Origin: Hamadaea sp013361475
Lineage (GTDB): Bacteria; Actinomycetota; Actinomycetes; Mycobacteriales; Micromonosporaceae
DNA: 64,000 nt
Assembly (NCBI RefSeq): GCF_040654195.1
Contig: NZ_JBFAHM010000004.1
Span: forward strand, 248,001 to 312,000
Reading direction: 5' to 3'
Made by a program: the position numbers and the translations under genes. Below, piece after piece: positions 30,365-38,581 of the stretch. How positions within the stretch are numbered: position 1 is the stretch's first letter; every line of letters begins with the position of its first letter. Below the pieces are notes generated by a model. The model was not told where the DNA came from. It did no database searches and worked only from the letters and a program-made list of their open reading frames with translations.

Positions 30365-31467
30365 CCGGGGATCGGATCGCGCCGGTTGCGCCGCCGCCAC
30401 TGGTTCGGCACGAAGGCCGCGGTCCCACCGGCCGAGTCCGCGCCGTTCGGGTCGGCACGGCCGGTCAGCGCCCACAACGAAGGGCCGAGTGAGATCCCGT
30501 GTCCGGACAGCGCCCGGCGCATGACGGCGAGGTCCAGCGGCAGGCGGATGCCGTCGAGCGCCGGGATGCTCAGGTCGTGCTTCATCGCCATGATCCGCCG
30601 GTTCCGGTCGACGACCTCGCGGGCTTCCGGCGTACCGAAGTTTGTGGCGGCCCGATCGCCGACGGCGCCCCGGACGGCTTCGGCCTTCCCGTCGTCCCAG
30701 GCCGACCAGGCGGCGTCGACGCTGCCGAACGCGGCAAGCAGCCGAGCGGCGGTGGCCGAGCCGAAACCGCGTACGCCATGCAGGTTGTCGGACGGGTCGC
30801 CGCGGAGGGCCGCGTAGTCGCGGTACTGGCCGGGTGTGACGCCGTACACGTCGGCGAGGGACTCCGGGGTGACGACGACCGCCTCGTCGAACCCGCCGTT
30901 GCGGATGCGCAGCACCGACGTCGTGGGGTCGAGCAGCGCGAAAGCGTCGCGGTCGCTGGTGACGAGAATCGAGTGCCAGCCGGCGCGACGAGCCTGTTCG
31001 GCCGAGCTGGCGAGCACGTCGTCCGCCTCGTAGGCCGTCGGCGTGACCACGCACAATCCGGCCGCCCGCAGCAGGTCGGGCGCGGTCGCCAGCTGCGTGG
31101 TCAGGTCGGCGGGCTTGTCCGGCCGATGCGCCTTGTAGGCGGGGTACACCACCCGGCGGGCCGACTCGTGCGGGCAGTCGAAGCCGACCACCACCGCGTC
31201 GGGCCGGATCTTCGCGGCGGCGCGGGCGATCGAGAGCACGAGCCCGTGCAACGCCCAGACCGGGCGGTCCGCGCCGTCGACGAGCTTGCCGATCGGAGCC
31301 GCGTGGTACGCCCGGTGCAGCAGGCTGTTGCCGTCGACGGCGAGCAGCAACGACCGCCGTTTCGCCTGCGCGCCCGAGGCGGCCGTTCCTGAGACGGCAG
31401 TCCCCGTGGCAGCCGGTCCCGAGGCAGTAGTCCCCGAGGCTGGGGGCGGCGGGGACGGCGGGGGCAC
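30346..31467 (-). CDS. Stand-alone 5'-3' exonuclease / flap endonuclease with C-terminal clamp-binding motif
   Basis: A 373-residue nuclease of the PolI 5'-nuclease/FEN family. Acidic metal-binding motifs appear in order: LLAVDGNSLLHRAYHA, VVVGFDCPHESARR, YEADDVLASSAEQARRAG, LVTSDRDAFALLD, RGDPSDNLHGVRGFGSATAA (helix-hairpin-helix). It removes 5' flaps or RNA primers. The protein ends exactly in QLALF, a canonical QLxLF beta-sliding-clamp-binding pentapeptide. The first 35 residues are a Pro/Ala/Ser/Thr-Gly low-complexity leader made of repeated SGTAA/TGTAV-like units and may not be translated. Confidence 0.9.
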   Translation of the reverse strand: MPPPSPPPPASGTTASGPAATGTAVSGTAASGAQAKRRSLLLAVDGNSLLHRAYHAAPIGKLVDGADRPVWALHGLVLSIARAAAKIRPDAVVVGFDCPHESARRVVYPAYKAHRPDKPADLTTQLATAPDLLRAAGLCVVTPTAYEADDVLASSAEQARRAGWHSILVTSDRDAFALLDPTTSVLRIRNGGFDEAVVVTPESLADVYGVTPGQYRDYAALRGDPSDNLHGVRGFGSATAARLLAAFGSVDAAWSAWDDGKAEAVRGAVGDRAATNFGTPEAREVVDRNRRIMAMKHDLSIPALDGIRLPLDLAVMRRALSGHGISLGPSLWALTGRADPNGADSAGGTAAFVPNQWRRRNRRDPIPGQLALF

Positions 31468-31482
31468 CCGATCAGAGTAGCG

Positions 31483-32256
31483 TCAGGGTCCGATCTCGAT
31501 GCCGAGTTCCCGCCGCAGGTGTTTGCGGAGCGCCTCCTCCATCGCGTCCGGCCAGGTCGCCCCGGTCCGTTCGGCCAGCTCCCGCGCGATCGGGAAGAAC
31601 AGCCGTGAGCAGGCAAGATGCGCCGACACCACCGACGTACGCGTCGCTTCGATCGCCGGCAGGGCGGCGTACGCGGCCAGCCGGTCCGCCGGCAGGACGC
31701 CCTTGAGCCGCAGCGCTCCCGCGCGGTCGGCGCCCCGCAGGACGGCGTCCTCCAGCATCACCTGCAGGATCAGCGTACGCAGCAGCGCCGAACCGGAGGC
31801 GCCGACGGCATACTCGCTGCGGCCGAGGACGACCGGGAGCAGGCCCAGCACCCGGAGGAACTCCCGGATCAGGTGCTCGACTCGGGCCGGGTCCGGCGAC
31901 GCCGGCTCGTCGCCGGGCGGCGCGAGCTCACCGAACAGCGGGCGCAGCTGTCCGCGTACGCGGTCGGGAGTGGTGATGGTGACGTCGAAGCGCAGCCAGT
32001 CCCCGGTCACGTGGGTGACGACCGTCGTCGTCGCGTCGGCCATCCGCTGGCGGTGGACGACGGGGGCGACGCGGTCGGCGAACGCGTCCCAGTCGGCGGC
32101 GAACCCCTTCGGGTCGTCCGTCGCGAGGACGACGTCGACGTCGCTGAACTGGTCCGCCGTTCCCCGGCCGAGGCTTCCGCCGAGCCAGGCGGCCTGGACC
32201 CGGCCGTCGGCACGCAGCAAAGCGGTCAGCCGCTCGATCAGTTCGGCGCGGGTCAT
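31483..32256 (-). CDS. Nucleotidyltransferase-domain protein
   Basis: A 257-residue protein with the polymerase-beta-like signature AWLGGSLGRGTADQFSDVDV (GS-x-x-RG...SDxD) in the first 50 residues, a second conserved strand (WLRFDVTIT), and a helical C-terminal half. This matches aminoglycoside-type or MNT-type nucleotidyltransferases; the target could be a small molecule or a protein. Its ATG overlaps nothing essential but shares ATGA with the small membrane protein gene upstream. Confidence 0.8.
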   Translation of the reverse strand: MTRAELIERLTALLRADGRVQAAWLGGSLGRGTADQFSDVDVVLATDDPKGFAADWDAFADRVAPVVHRQRMADATTTVVTHVTGDWLRFDVTITTPDRVRGQLRPLFGELAPPGDEPASPDPARVEHLIREFLRVLGLLPVVLGRSEYAVGASGSALLRTLILQVMLEDAVLRGADRAGALRLKGVLPADRLAAYAALPAIEATRTSVVSAHLACSRLFFPIARELAERTGATWPDAMEEALRKHLRRELGIEIGP

Positions 32257-32477
32257 CGCAGCCTCCGGTTGCCGGGCCCACGATAGAGACTCAGGTAGTA
32301 CACACCCGCGCCGAACACGTTGAACCCGACGAACGCCGCCAGCCAGGCCGTCCGGGCGTTGCGGGTGAGCAGCGGATTCTGCAGCATGTCGTCGAGCATC
32401 CAGGCCCAGAACACGATCAGTGGAGCGACGAGGAGGAACAGCAGAACGCTCTGCAGCAAGGGACTGAGCCGGTTCAC
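32253..32477 (-). CDS. Small two-TM membrane protein
   Basis: A 74-residue protein with two transmembrane helices (LLQSVLLFLLVAPLIVFWAW and AAFVGFNVFGAGVYYLSL). TAGATT (32490-32485, minus) lies where a -10 would put transcription at the GTG 32477, suggesting a leaderless mRNA. An upstream in-frame TTG at 32486 is possible. The 3' end overlaps the nucleotidyltransferase start (ATGA). Function unknown. Confidence 0.65.
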   Translation of the reverse strand: MNRLSPLLQSVLLFLLVAPLIVFWAWMLDDMLQNPLLTRNARTAWLAAFVGFNVFGAGVYYLSLYRGPGNRRLR

Positions 32478-32513
32478 GCCGACCAATCTACGTCGGACCG
32501 ATCAACGTCTCCC

Positions 32514-33134
32514 TCAGGCCTGAGCCGTGGGGAGACCGAACCAGGCGGTGACCTCCGCGACGAGGTCGTCCTCGCTCGCCGCGCCGTCCACCTCGATCAC
32601 GCGCAGCCCGAGATCGGCCGCCTCGGCCCGGACCCGCTCGGTGAACATCGCGTCGCGGGCGAGCAGGTTCTCCAGTGCCCTCGGCGGATCACTCGTGCGG
32701 CTCGCGATGCTCCACAGCGATCCGCGATGTTCGAAGGCCCGCCGCCGGAACTCCGGGGTCGGCAGCAGCCAGACCGCCCGGTGCGGATCCGCCACCTGCG
32801 CCCGGACCAGGTGCGGCAGCAGCCGGAAGCCCTCCACGACGACGCCGCCGTCATCGGCCGCGAGATCGTCGACGATCAGGTCGAAACCCTCGCCGCGATA
32901 CCAGTGGAACGTGTCGAGCATCGTCTCCGGCGACCGCAGCAGCCACCGCTCGTCCATGTCCATCGCCTGGAACCGCGCCAGATAAGGACTGGTGGTGGGC
33001 GTACTGCGCTGGGCGTGGTCGGCCATGACGTCGTCGGTCGCGTACAACCGCAGGCCGTGGGCGGCGGCCAGGCGGCGGGCCACCGTCGACTTGCCGCCAC
33101 CGCTTCCGCCGCCGATCCAGTAGACCTGCTCCAT
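32514..33134 (-). CDS. P-loop nucleoside/adenylate-kinase-like protein
   Basis: A 206-residue P-loop protein: Walker A IGGGSGGGKSTVARRLA near the N-terminus, DDVMADHAQR, a conserved VVVEGFRLLPHLV strand as in kinase-like small-molecule modifying enzymes, and a C-terminal helix. Its substrate is not evident. ATG 33134 overlaps the stop of the SDR gene upstream (ATGA), so the two are co-translated. Confidence 0.8.
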   Translation of the reverse strand: MEQVYWIGGGSGGGKSTVARRLAAAHGLRLYATDDVMADHAQRSTPTTSPYLARFQAMDMDERWLLRSPETMLDTFHWYRGEGFDLIVDDLAADDGGVVVEGFRLLPHLVRAQVADPHRAVWLLPTPEFRRRAFEHRGSLWSIASRTSDPPRALENLLARDAMFTERVRAEAADLGLRVIEVDGAASEDDLVAEVTAWFGLPTAQA

Positions 33135-33952
33135 CAGAACGGGTCGCTCTGGCCGGTCAGCTCCAGGCTCCGGCGCCACAGCTCCGCGCGGGCACCCAAG
33201 TCGTACGCCTGATCAGCGGCGCGTTCCTCGCGCATGCGGTCGTAGAAGCGTCCAGTGACGCCGTCGAGGTCCCCGCTGACCGCGAGCCGCCGAACCGACT
33301 CCACGCCGACGTCGAGGCTGTCGACCGAGCGGCCGATCGACTTCAGCACCATCTTGGTCGGCATGTAGGTGGCCGGGTGCAGGCTGTTGACGGTCACCTC
33401 GTCGGCGGGCAGGCGGTCGGCCAGCTCGAAACCGGAGATGATCTGAGCGAGTTTGCTCTGGGCGTACGCCCGCATGCCGTCGTAGCCGTGCTCGAGCATG
33501 AGATCGTCGAAGTCGAGCGGGTACTGCCCGAGCGAGGCGACGTTGACGATCCGCGCCGGAGCGCTCGCCCGCAGCAGCGGCAACAGGTCCACCGTCAACG
33601 CGAACCCGGCCAGGTAGTTCACGGCGAACCGCAGCTCGTAGCCGTCGGCGCTGAGCCGCCGGTCGACGCCGTCGGGTTCGCCGCCGCCGATGCCCGCGTT
33701 GCTCACGAACACGTCCAGCCGGTCGGCCACTTCGCGGACCTCGGCAGCGAGACGGCGTACCTGCTGGAGATCGGCGAGGTCGGCCACGACGGTCCGGGGA
33801 CTCTTCCCACGCTGCGCGACCTCGGCGGCGACCTCGTCGAGCCGGGCCGCGTCGCGGCCGTGCAGGATCAGGTCGTGGCCGCCGGCCGCGAGCCGGTACG
33901 CGAGCGCGCGGCCGAGCCCGTCGGTGGCGCCGGTGAGGAAGATGGTGCTCAT
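33134..33952 (-). CDS. Short-chain dehydrogenase/reductase
   Basis: A 272-residue SDR with cofactor motif TGATDGLGRALAYRL, NAG in DVFVSNAGIGG, catalytic Ser in IVNVASLGQYPLDF and the YxxxK motif in YAQSKLAQ. The extended C-terminus resembles WW-domain oxidoreductase/retinol-dehydrogenase-like SDRs. Encoded two bases after the TetR gene, which probably controls it. Confidence 0.92.
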   Translation of the reverse strand: MSTIFLTGATDGLGRALAYRLAAGGHDLILHGRDAARLDEVAAEVAQRGKSPRTVVADLADLQQVRRLAAEVREVADRLDVFVSNAGIGGGEPDGVDRRLSADGYELRFAVNYLAGFALTVDLLPLLRASAPARIVNVASLGQYPLDFDDLMLEHGYDGMRAYAQSKLAQIISGFELADRLPADEVTVNSLHPATYMPTKMVLKSIGRSVDSLDVGVESVRRLAVSGDLDGVTGRFYDRMREERAADQAYDLGARAELWRRSLELTGQSDPF

Positions 33953-33954
33953 CG

Positions 33955-34545
33955 TCAGACTCCCGTGTTCGCGAGGGTGTGGACCATTTCGTCGACCAGC
34001 TCGTCGTCGAACGGCCGGCGGGTGGCGAGCAGGCGGTACCAGAGCAGGCCGAAGACCAGGTCGAGGACCGTATCCGGGGAGAGGCCGGGCGGCAGGTCGC
34101 CGCGCTCTCGTGCCCGGTCCACCAGGTGGCGGAGCGCGGCGCGCCGATGGGCGAGGAACTCCGCCCGGAAGCGCTCGCCGAACGCCGGGTTGACCTGCGC
34201 CTCCGCCATCAATGCCCGCAAGGTGTCGGCGATCTGCGGCTGCCCGCCGAGCCGGAAGGTCGCGACGAGGAAGGCCCGCAAATCCTCACGGTAGCCGCCC
34301 TCGTCCGGAATCGGGATGTGCAGCTCGGCCTTGGTGGTCAAGGCGTCCAGGAGCACGTCTGCCTTGGACGGCCACCAGCGGTAGATCGTCTGCTTGCCCG
34401 CGCCCGAGCGGGCCGCGATGCCCTCGATGGTGAGCCCGGCGTAGCCGACCTCGGCCAGCAGATCGAGGGCGGCCGCAAGGATCGCGAGGCGGCTGGCCTC
34501 GCTGCGCTTGCGCCCGGGACGGGCGGGTTGGCGTTCCACGATCAC
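33955..34545 (-). CDS. TetR/AcrR-family regulator
   Basis: A 196-residue TetR protein: RLAILAAALDLLAEVGYAGL, TIEGIAARSGAGKQTIYRWW, PSKADVLLDAL, then a C-terminal domain typical of the subfamily with a TetR_C helical tail. It lies between an SDR gene downstream and a divergent second SDR at 34627, so one or both are likely targets. The 81-bp divergent gap holds GACG-AGA-CGTC, a weak dyad. Confidence 0.92.
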   Translation of the reverse strand: MIVERQPARPGRKRSEASRLAILAAALDLLAEVGYAGLTIEGIAARSGAGKQTIYRWWPSKADVLLDALTTKAELHIPIPDEGGYREDLRAFLVATFRLGGQPQIADTLRALMAEAQVNPAFGERFRAEFLAHRRAALRHLVDRARERGDLPPGLSPDTVLDLVFGLLWYRLLATRRPFDDELVDEMVHTLANTGV

Positions 34546-34626
34546 AATGCTAGCGTAAATCGAGACGAGACGTCACGGTTCGAAATTCAAGCCGGCTCAG
34601 GTCTCGCGTTCGCAAGGGAGAACCTC

Positions 34627-35343
34627 ATGAGTGACCTCACCGCTCTGATCGTCGGGGGCACGTCGGGTATCGGCCTGGCCACCGCCCGGCTGCTGGCCGC
34701 CCGAGGTGCGCGTACGCACATCGCCGGGCGCAGCCGCGACCGGCTGGACGCGGTCGCCGCCAGTGACCCGGGGCTGATCGGGCATCAAGTCGACGGCAAC
34801 GACCGGGACGGCATCGCCGCCGTCGCCGCGTCGATCGGGCGCATCGACGCGCTCGTGCTCAGCCTGAGCAGTAGCCTAGGCGCCGGCCCCGTCGCCGACC
34901 TGGATCTCGGCGTACTCCGGCAGGCGTTCGACGGGAAGTTCTGGGCGCATCTGACCACGCTGCAGACGACGTTGCCCTACCTGGCGCCGGACGCGTCGAT
35001 CACCTTCGTCAGCGCCATCAGCGCGCGTACTGGGCTGACCGGGACGGCCGGGCTCGCCGCGATCAACGGAGCCATCGAATCGCTCGTGCCGCCGCTGGCG
35101 GTGGAACTCGCGCCGCGCCGGGTCAACGCGGTCTCCCCCGGGCTGGTGGACACGCCCTGGTGGAGTGGACTGCCCGCCGACGGGCGGCAGGCGTACTTCG
35201 ACCAGGTCGCCGCCGCGCTGCCGGTGCGGCATGTCGCCACGGCCGAGGAGGTCGCCGAGGTCGTCGCATTGGCGGCGACCAACCGCAACCTCACCGGGAC
35301 GGTGCTGGAAGCCGACGGTGGGGCTCGCCTGGCCTCGCTGTAA
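34627..35343 (+). CDS. Atypical SDR-fold protein lacking the YxxxK active site
   Basis: A 238-residue SDR with a normal cofactor-binding start (LIVGGTSGIGLATARLLAAR) and the C-terminal RVNAVSPGLVDTPWW. The conserved catalytic Tyr and Lys are missing: where YxxxK is expected the sequence reads GLAAINGAIESL. The Ser of FVSAISARTG is kept. A group of actinobacterial SDRs shares this feature, so it is natural rather than a mutation. AAGGGAG six bases before ATG fixes the start. Divergent from the TetR gene. Confidence 0.85.
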   Translation: MSDLTALIVGGTSGIGLATARLLAARGARTHIAGRSRDRLDAVAASDPGLIGHQVDGNDRDGIAAVAASIGRIDALVLSLSSSLGAGPVADLDLGVLRQAFDGKFWAHLTTLQTTLPYLAPDASITFVSAISARTGLTGTAGLAAINGAIESLVPPLAVELAPRRVNAVSPGLVDTPWWSGLPADGRQAYFDQVAAALPVRHVATAEEVAEVVALAATNRNLTGTVLEADGGARLASL

Positions 35344-35387
35344 GCGTTGCGCTTTCACCATCACGGTTATGGTCACGGTGACGGTCA

Positions 35388-35446
35388 CGTTATGCGGGAT
35401 AACGTCGCTTCGGCAGCGGGTTGAGGGGACGTTATCCCACATAACG
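35388..35446. repeat. Twin palindromes CGTTAT-N5-ATAACG, 42 bp apart (locus B)
   Basis: Perfect copies at 35388-35404 and 35430-35446 begin exactly 42 bp apart, as in locus A at 21903. The 25-bp linkers of the two loci have little in common except a GAG at the same position. This locus lies between the convergent SDR and proline dehydrogenase genes and runs straight into the 24-bp tandem repeat. Confidence 0.8.
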
Positions 35447-35447
35447 C

Positions 35448-35540
35448 GCGATGGGCACGCCGCCCGCAGGCGCGATGGGCACGCCGCCCGCAGGCGCGAT
35501 GGGCACGCCGCCCGCAGGCGCGATGGGCACGCCGCCCGCG
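35448..35540. repeat. 24-bp tandem repeat, 3.7 copies
   Basis: Unit ATGGGCACGCCGCCCGCAGG plus CGCG is repeated at 35451, 35475 and 35499 without change; a fourth copy (35523) diverges after 17 bases. It abuts the 3' end of proline dehydrogenase. It has the same 24-bp period as 3861-3910. Confidence 0.9.
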
Positions 35541-35546
35541 AGTCGC

Positions 35547-36464
35547 TCAGGAGCGGGAGACGAGGGCTCGCAGGAAGAACGTCAGGTTCGCCGGGCGCTC
35601 GGCGAGCCGCCGCATGAAGTAGCCGTAGTACTCGCCGCCGTAGGGGACGTACACCCGCATCGTGTAGCCGGCGGCGGCGAGCCGCTCCTGCTCGGGGACC
35701 CGGATGCCGTGCAGCATCTGGTGCTCCCAGGAGTCGGCGGACCGCTTGTACTGGGCGGCCATCCGCTGGGCGGCCTCGATGATCGCCGGATCGTGCGAGG
35801 CGACCATCGGATAGCCGGGACCTGCCATCAGGATGTCGAGGCAGCGCAGGTACGCCGCGTCGATCTCGTCCTTCTTCTGGTACGCCACCGTCGCCGGTTC
35901 CTTGTAAGCGCCCTTGCACAGGCGTACGCGGGAACCGGCGGCGGCCAGTTCCCGGCAGTCGGCCTCGGTGCGGTGCAGCGCCGCCTGGACGACTGCGCCG
36001 ACCCAGGGAAACTCCGTGCGCAGTTTGTGCAGGATACGCAGCGTCGAGTCGGTCGTGGTGTGCGACTCCATGTCCAGGGTGACCGTCGTGCCGACGTCGG
36101 CCGCGGCCGTACAGATGCGCCGGGCGTTCGCGAGGGCGATCTCCTCGCCGTCGCCGGGCAGTGCTTGACCGACCGCCGACAGCTTGACGGAGACCTCGGC
36201 CAGCGTCCCGTAGGACAGCCCGCCCAGCAACGCCAGGTAGGCCTCCACGGTGGCGTCGGCCTGCGATCGGTCGAGGGTGTCCTCGCCGAGGTAGTCGAGC
36301 GTGACGGCGCGCCCGCTGCGGATCAGGTCGCCGGTGACGGCGAGGGCGTCGGTGGTGGCGGTGCCGGGGACGAACCGGTTGACCATCGCCCGGGTCGGGC
36401 GCAGGCGCTCGACGACGCGGCGGGTGCGGCCCGATCGGGCGGCCGCAAGCAGGAGGGTACGCAT
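35547..36464 (-). CDS. Proline dehydrogenase (FAD-dependent)
   Basis: A 305-residue monofunctional proline dehydrogenase, which oxidises proline to pyrroline-5-carboxylate. The family barrel motifs are visible: AVTLDYLGEDT, EVSVKLSAVGQAL, TTVTLDMESH, VVQAALHRTEADCRELA, RVRLCKGAYKEP, ATHDPAII-like VASHDPAII, and YVPYGGEYYGYFMRRLAERP that binds proline/FAD. No P5C dehydrogenase gene is adjacent. ATG 36464 (MRTLLLAAARS) is used. The divergent PucR-type gene is its likely regulator. Confidence 0.93.
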   Translation of the reverse strand: MRTLLLAAARSGRTRRVVERLRPTRAMVNRFVPGTATTDALAVTGDLIRSGRAVTLDYLGEDTLDRSQADATVEAYLALLGGLSYGTLAEVSVKLSAVGQALPGDGEEIALANARRICTAAADVGTTVTLDMESHTTTDSTLRILHKLRTEFPWVGAVVQAALHRTEADCRELAAAGSRVRLCKGAYKEPATVAYQKKDEIDAAYLRCLDILMAGPGYPMVASHDPAIIEAAQRMAAQYKRSADSWEHQMLHGIRVPEQERLAAAGYTMRVYVPYGGEYYGYFMRRLAERPANLTFFLRALVSRS

Positions 36465-36510
36465 CACGCTGATCACGCTAGGCGGCCGGCGGGCGCTACT
36501 GTTTGTGCTG

Positions 36511-38121
36511 ATGGACAACGTACGCGCCGACGGGTTGGAGCAGCGGACAACGCTCCGGGAGATGGTCACCGCGTTGGGCGGGCATCTCGTCGATGTCGTG
36601 ATCGCTCCGAAGGGCCTGGCGGTCGGCGTACGCGATGTCGTGGTGGCCGACCCTTACGACGATCCGGCGTTGCGGCCGGGCGACGTCGTGCTCGTCGTCG
36701 GAGCCCGTGGCGCCGACGCCCGTCCACTGGTGGCGCAGGCCGGGAGCCGGGGAGCCGCCGCGGTCGTGGTCAAGAGCGGCGTGATCTTGAAGGAGGCCGC
36801 CCGGGACGCGGGCGTCGCGCTCCTGACCGTGGACGCCGACGCGCGCTGGGATCAGGTGCAGACCCTGCTGCGATCGGGGCTCGCCACCGCCGAACCGGTC
36901 GCCCTGCCGAACGAGACGGGCGACTTGTTCGCGCTCGCGCAGACGATCGCGACCTTGACGGGCGGCAGCGTCAGCATCGAGGACGTCGGCAGTCGCGTCC
37001 TGGCGTACTCGGCGGTGGCGGGCGAGGTCGACGACCTGCGGCTGCGATCGATCCTGGGCCGCCGCGGCCCGGAGTCGTACCTGGCGCTGCTGCGCGAGTG
37101 GGGCGTCTACGACGAGCTGCGCCGACCTGATCACGTGGTGACCGTGCCCGACCATCCGGAGCTGGGCATCCGGCGGCGGCTGGCGATCGGGCTGCACGCG
37201 GGCGGCCGGCAGCTGGGCTCGCTCTGGGTGCAGGAGGGCGGCCGGGCGCTGGCCGAGGGTGCGGCCGAGGTCCTGGTCGGCGCGGCGCGGCTGGCCGCGC
37301 AGGACGTGGTCGCGCAGGCGCACGGCGCGACGAGTCGCGGCTCCCGATCGCGGCTGCTCGCCGACGGGCTCACCGGGCGCGTACCGGGTGGGCTGGTCGC
37401 GGCCGACCTTGGCCTGCCCGCCGGTCCGGCGTTGCTGGTCGCCTGCGACATCCGGGATCAGCCGGGCGACGGCGAACCGGCGGGCGCCGCGCTCCGGCGG
37501 GCGCGGGCGGCCGAGATCATCGCGGTGCACGCGGCCGCGTTCCGGCGCAGCGCCGTCACGGCTCAGGTCGGTCCCCGCGTGTACGCGCTCCTGCCCGGCC
37601 TCGACGTCGACCCCGCCGGGCCGCAGGCGCAGACTTGGGCGGCTGAGACGACCGAGGCGGTACGCCGGGAGTCGGGTTTCCCGGTGCGGGCCGCGATCGT
37701 CACCGCTGCCACGGAAGCGTTGGAGCAGGCCCGTTCCGAGGCCGATCAGGTGCTCCGGGTGCTGCTGCGTTCCCCCGCCCGCCCGGTCGGCACGATGGCC
37801 CAGGTACGCGCGGCCGTCCTCCTCGAGGAGGCGCTGGACGCCACGGCCGGCCTGCGCCATCCAGGGCTGGACGCGCTCGCTGCGCACGACGCGGCCCACC
37901 ACGGCGAACTGGGTGCGACGCTGTCGTCCTACCTGGACGCGTTCGGGGACGTCACAGTCGTCGCCGCGCAGTTGCACGTCCATCCCAACACCGTGCGGCA
38001 TCGCGTACGCCGGGCGGCGGAGATCGCCGGCCTGGAGCTGGGCGACCCGGAGCAGCGGCTGCTGGCGGCCTTGCTGCTGCGGGGCGCCCGGCGTGGTCCG
38101 GCCGAATCCGGCCGGCCGTAG
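36511..38121 (+). CDS. PucR-family regulator, likely controlling proline dehydrogenase
   Basis: A 536-residue protein with an N-terminal PucR domain (LREMVTALGGHLVDVVIAPK, DVVLVVGARGADARPLVAQA), a GGDEF-like/GAF-like middle and the C-terminal PucR helix-turn-helix (LSSYLDAFGDVTVVAAQLHV, HPNTVRHRVRRAAEIAGLEL). PucR-type activators commonly sit beside proline catabolic genes in actinobacteria. It is divergent from the proline dehydrogenase with only 46 bp between the start codons. Confidence 0.9.
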   Translation: MDNVRADGLEQRTTLREMVTALGGHLVDVVIAPKGLAVGVRDVVVADPYDDPALRPGDVVLVVGARGADARPLVAQAGSRGAAAVVVKSGVILKEAARDAGVALLTVDADARWDQVQTLLRSGLATAEPVALPNETGDLFALAQTIATLTGGSVSIEDVGSRVLAYSAVAGEVDDLRLRSILGRRGPESYLALLREWGVYDELRRPDHVVTVPDHPELGIRRRLAIGLHAGGRQLGSLWVQEGGRALAEGAAEVLVGAARLAAQDVVAQAHGATSRGSRSRLLADGLTGRVPGGLVAADLGLPAGPALLVACDIRDQPGDGEPAGAALRRARAAEIIAVHAAAFRRSAVTAQVGPRVYALLPGLDVDPAGPQAQTWAAETTEAVRRESGFPVRAAIVTAATEALEQARSEADQVLRVLLRSPARPVGTMAQVRAAVLLEEALDATAGLRHPGLDALAAHDAAHHGELGATLSSYLDAFGDVTVVAAQLHVHPNTVRHRVRRAAEIAGLELGDPEQRLLAALLLRGARRGPAESGRP

Positions 38122-38127
38122 GGATGC

Positions 38128-38493
38128 TCAGCGCCCGACGGGCGTGAACTCCGGCCGGTCCAGGACCCGGAGCCAGCTGCCGTCCGGCTGACGGCGGGCG
38201 ACCTGCGCCCGCGCTCCGGCGGCGTCCTTCGGAGGTGTCGCGGTCAACGCCAGGTCACCGTGGATCAACGTCGGCAACGGCGTCTCGGGCTCGAACCGAG
38301 CCCCACTCGCGAGGACCTTCTCCCACAGCGCCTGGATCGCGGCCCGCCCCACGGTCTGCCCGCCCGGCGGGTACGCCAGCACGGCGTCCTCCTCGTAGAG
38401 GGCGGCCACCCCGGCCGCGTCCCCGGCGTTGGACCGTTCCACGAACAGGCGCGTGATGTCCTCCGGCGTCTGTGCCTTCTCGTACTGCGTCAT
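38128..38493 (-). CDS. SnoaL-like/NTF2-fold protein
   Basis: A 121-residue NTF2-superfamily protein: TPEDITRLFVERSNAGDAAG, VAALYEEDAVLAYPPGGQTV, GRAAIQALWEKVLASGARFE, then an antiparallel sheet. These are ketosteroid-isomerase-like pockets without assured activity. Divergent from the LysR at 38582, which may control it. Confidence 0.85.
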   Translation of the reverse strand: MTQYEKAQTPEDITRLFVERSNAGDAAGVAALYEEDAVLAYPPGGQTVGRAAIQALWEKVLASGARFEPETPLPTLIHGDLALTATPPKDAAGARAQVARRQPDGSWLRVLDRPEFTPVGR

Positions 38494-38537
38494 CGTGCGC
38501 TCCTTCCCATCCCTTCCAGCGTCCCGCGTACAGATCT

Positions 38538-38561
38538 AGAAGTCCAACAGCTGGTTCTTCT
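38538..38561. promoter_or_regulatory. Candidate LysR-type site in the divergent promoter
   Basis: AGAAG (38538-38542) and CTTCT (38557-38561) are inverted around 14 bp, with a further CTAGAA copy at 38567. The 88-bp gap between the SnoaL-like and LysR genes is AT-richer than its surroundings. It fits a LysR autoregulatory region; the exact site is uncertain. Confidence 0.35.
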
Positions 38562-38581
38562 GATGACTAGAATCAGCACTT

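Noticed and set aside
35448..35540. CRISPR array
   Set aside because: The 24-bp units are directly adjacent with no spacers, only 3.7 copies, and no cas genes are present in the window.
35451..37130. Plus-strand open frame beginning MGTPPAGAMGTPPAGA across the tandem repeat and proline dehydrogenase
   Set aside because: It is antisense to the well-supported proline dehydrogenase and starts inside the 24-bp repeat; high GC creates long open antisense frames throughout this window.
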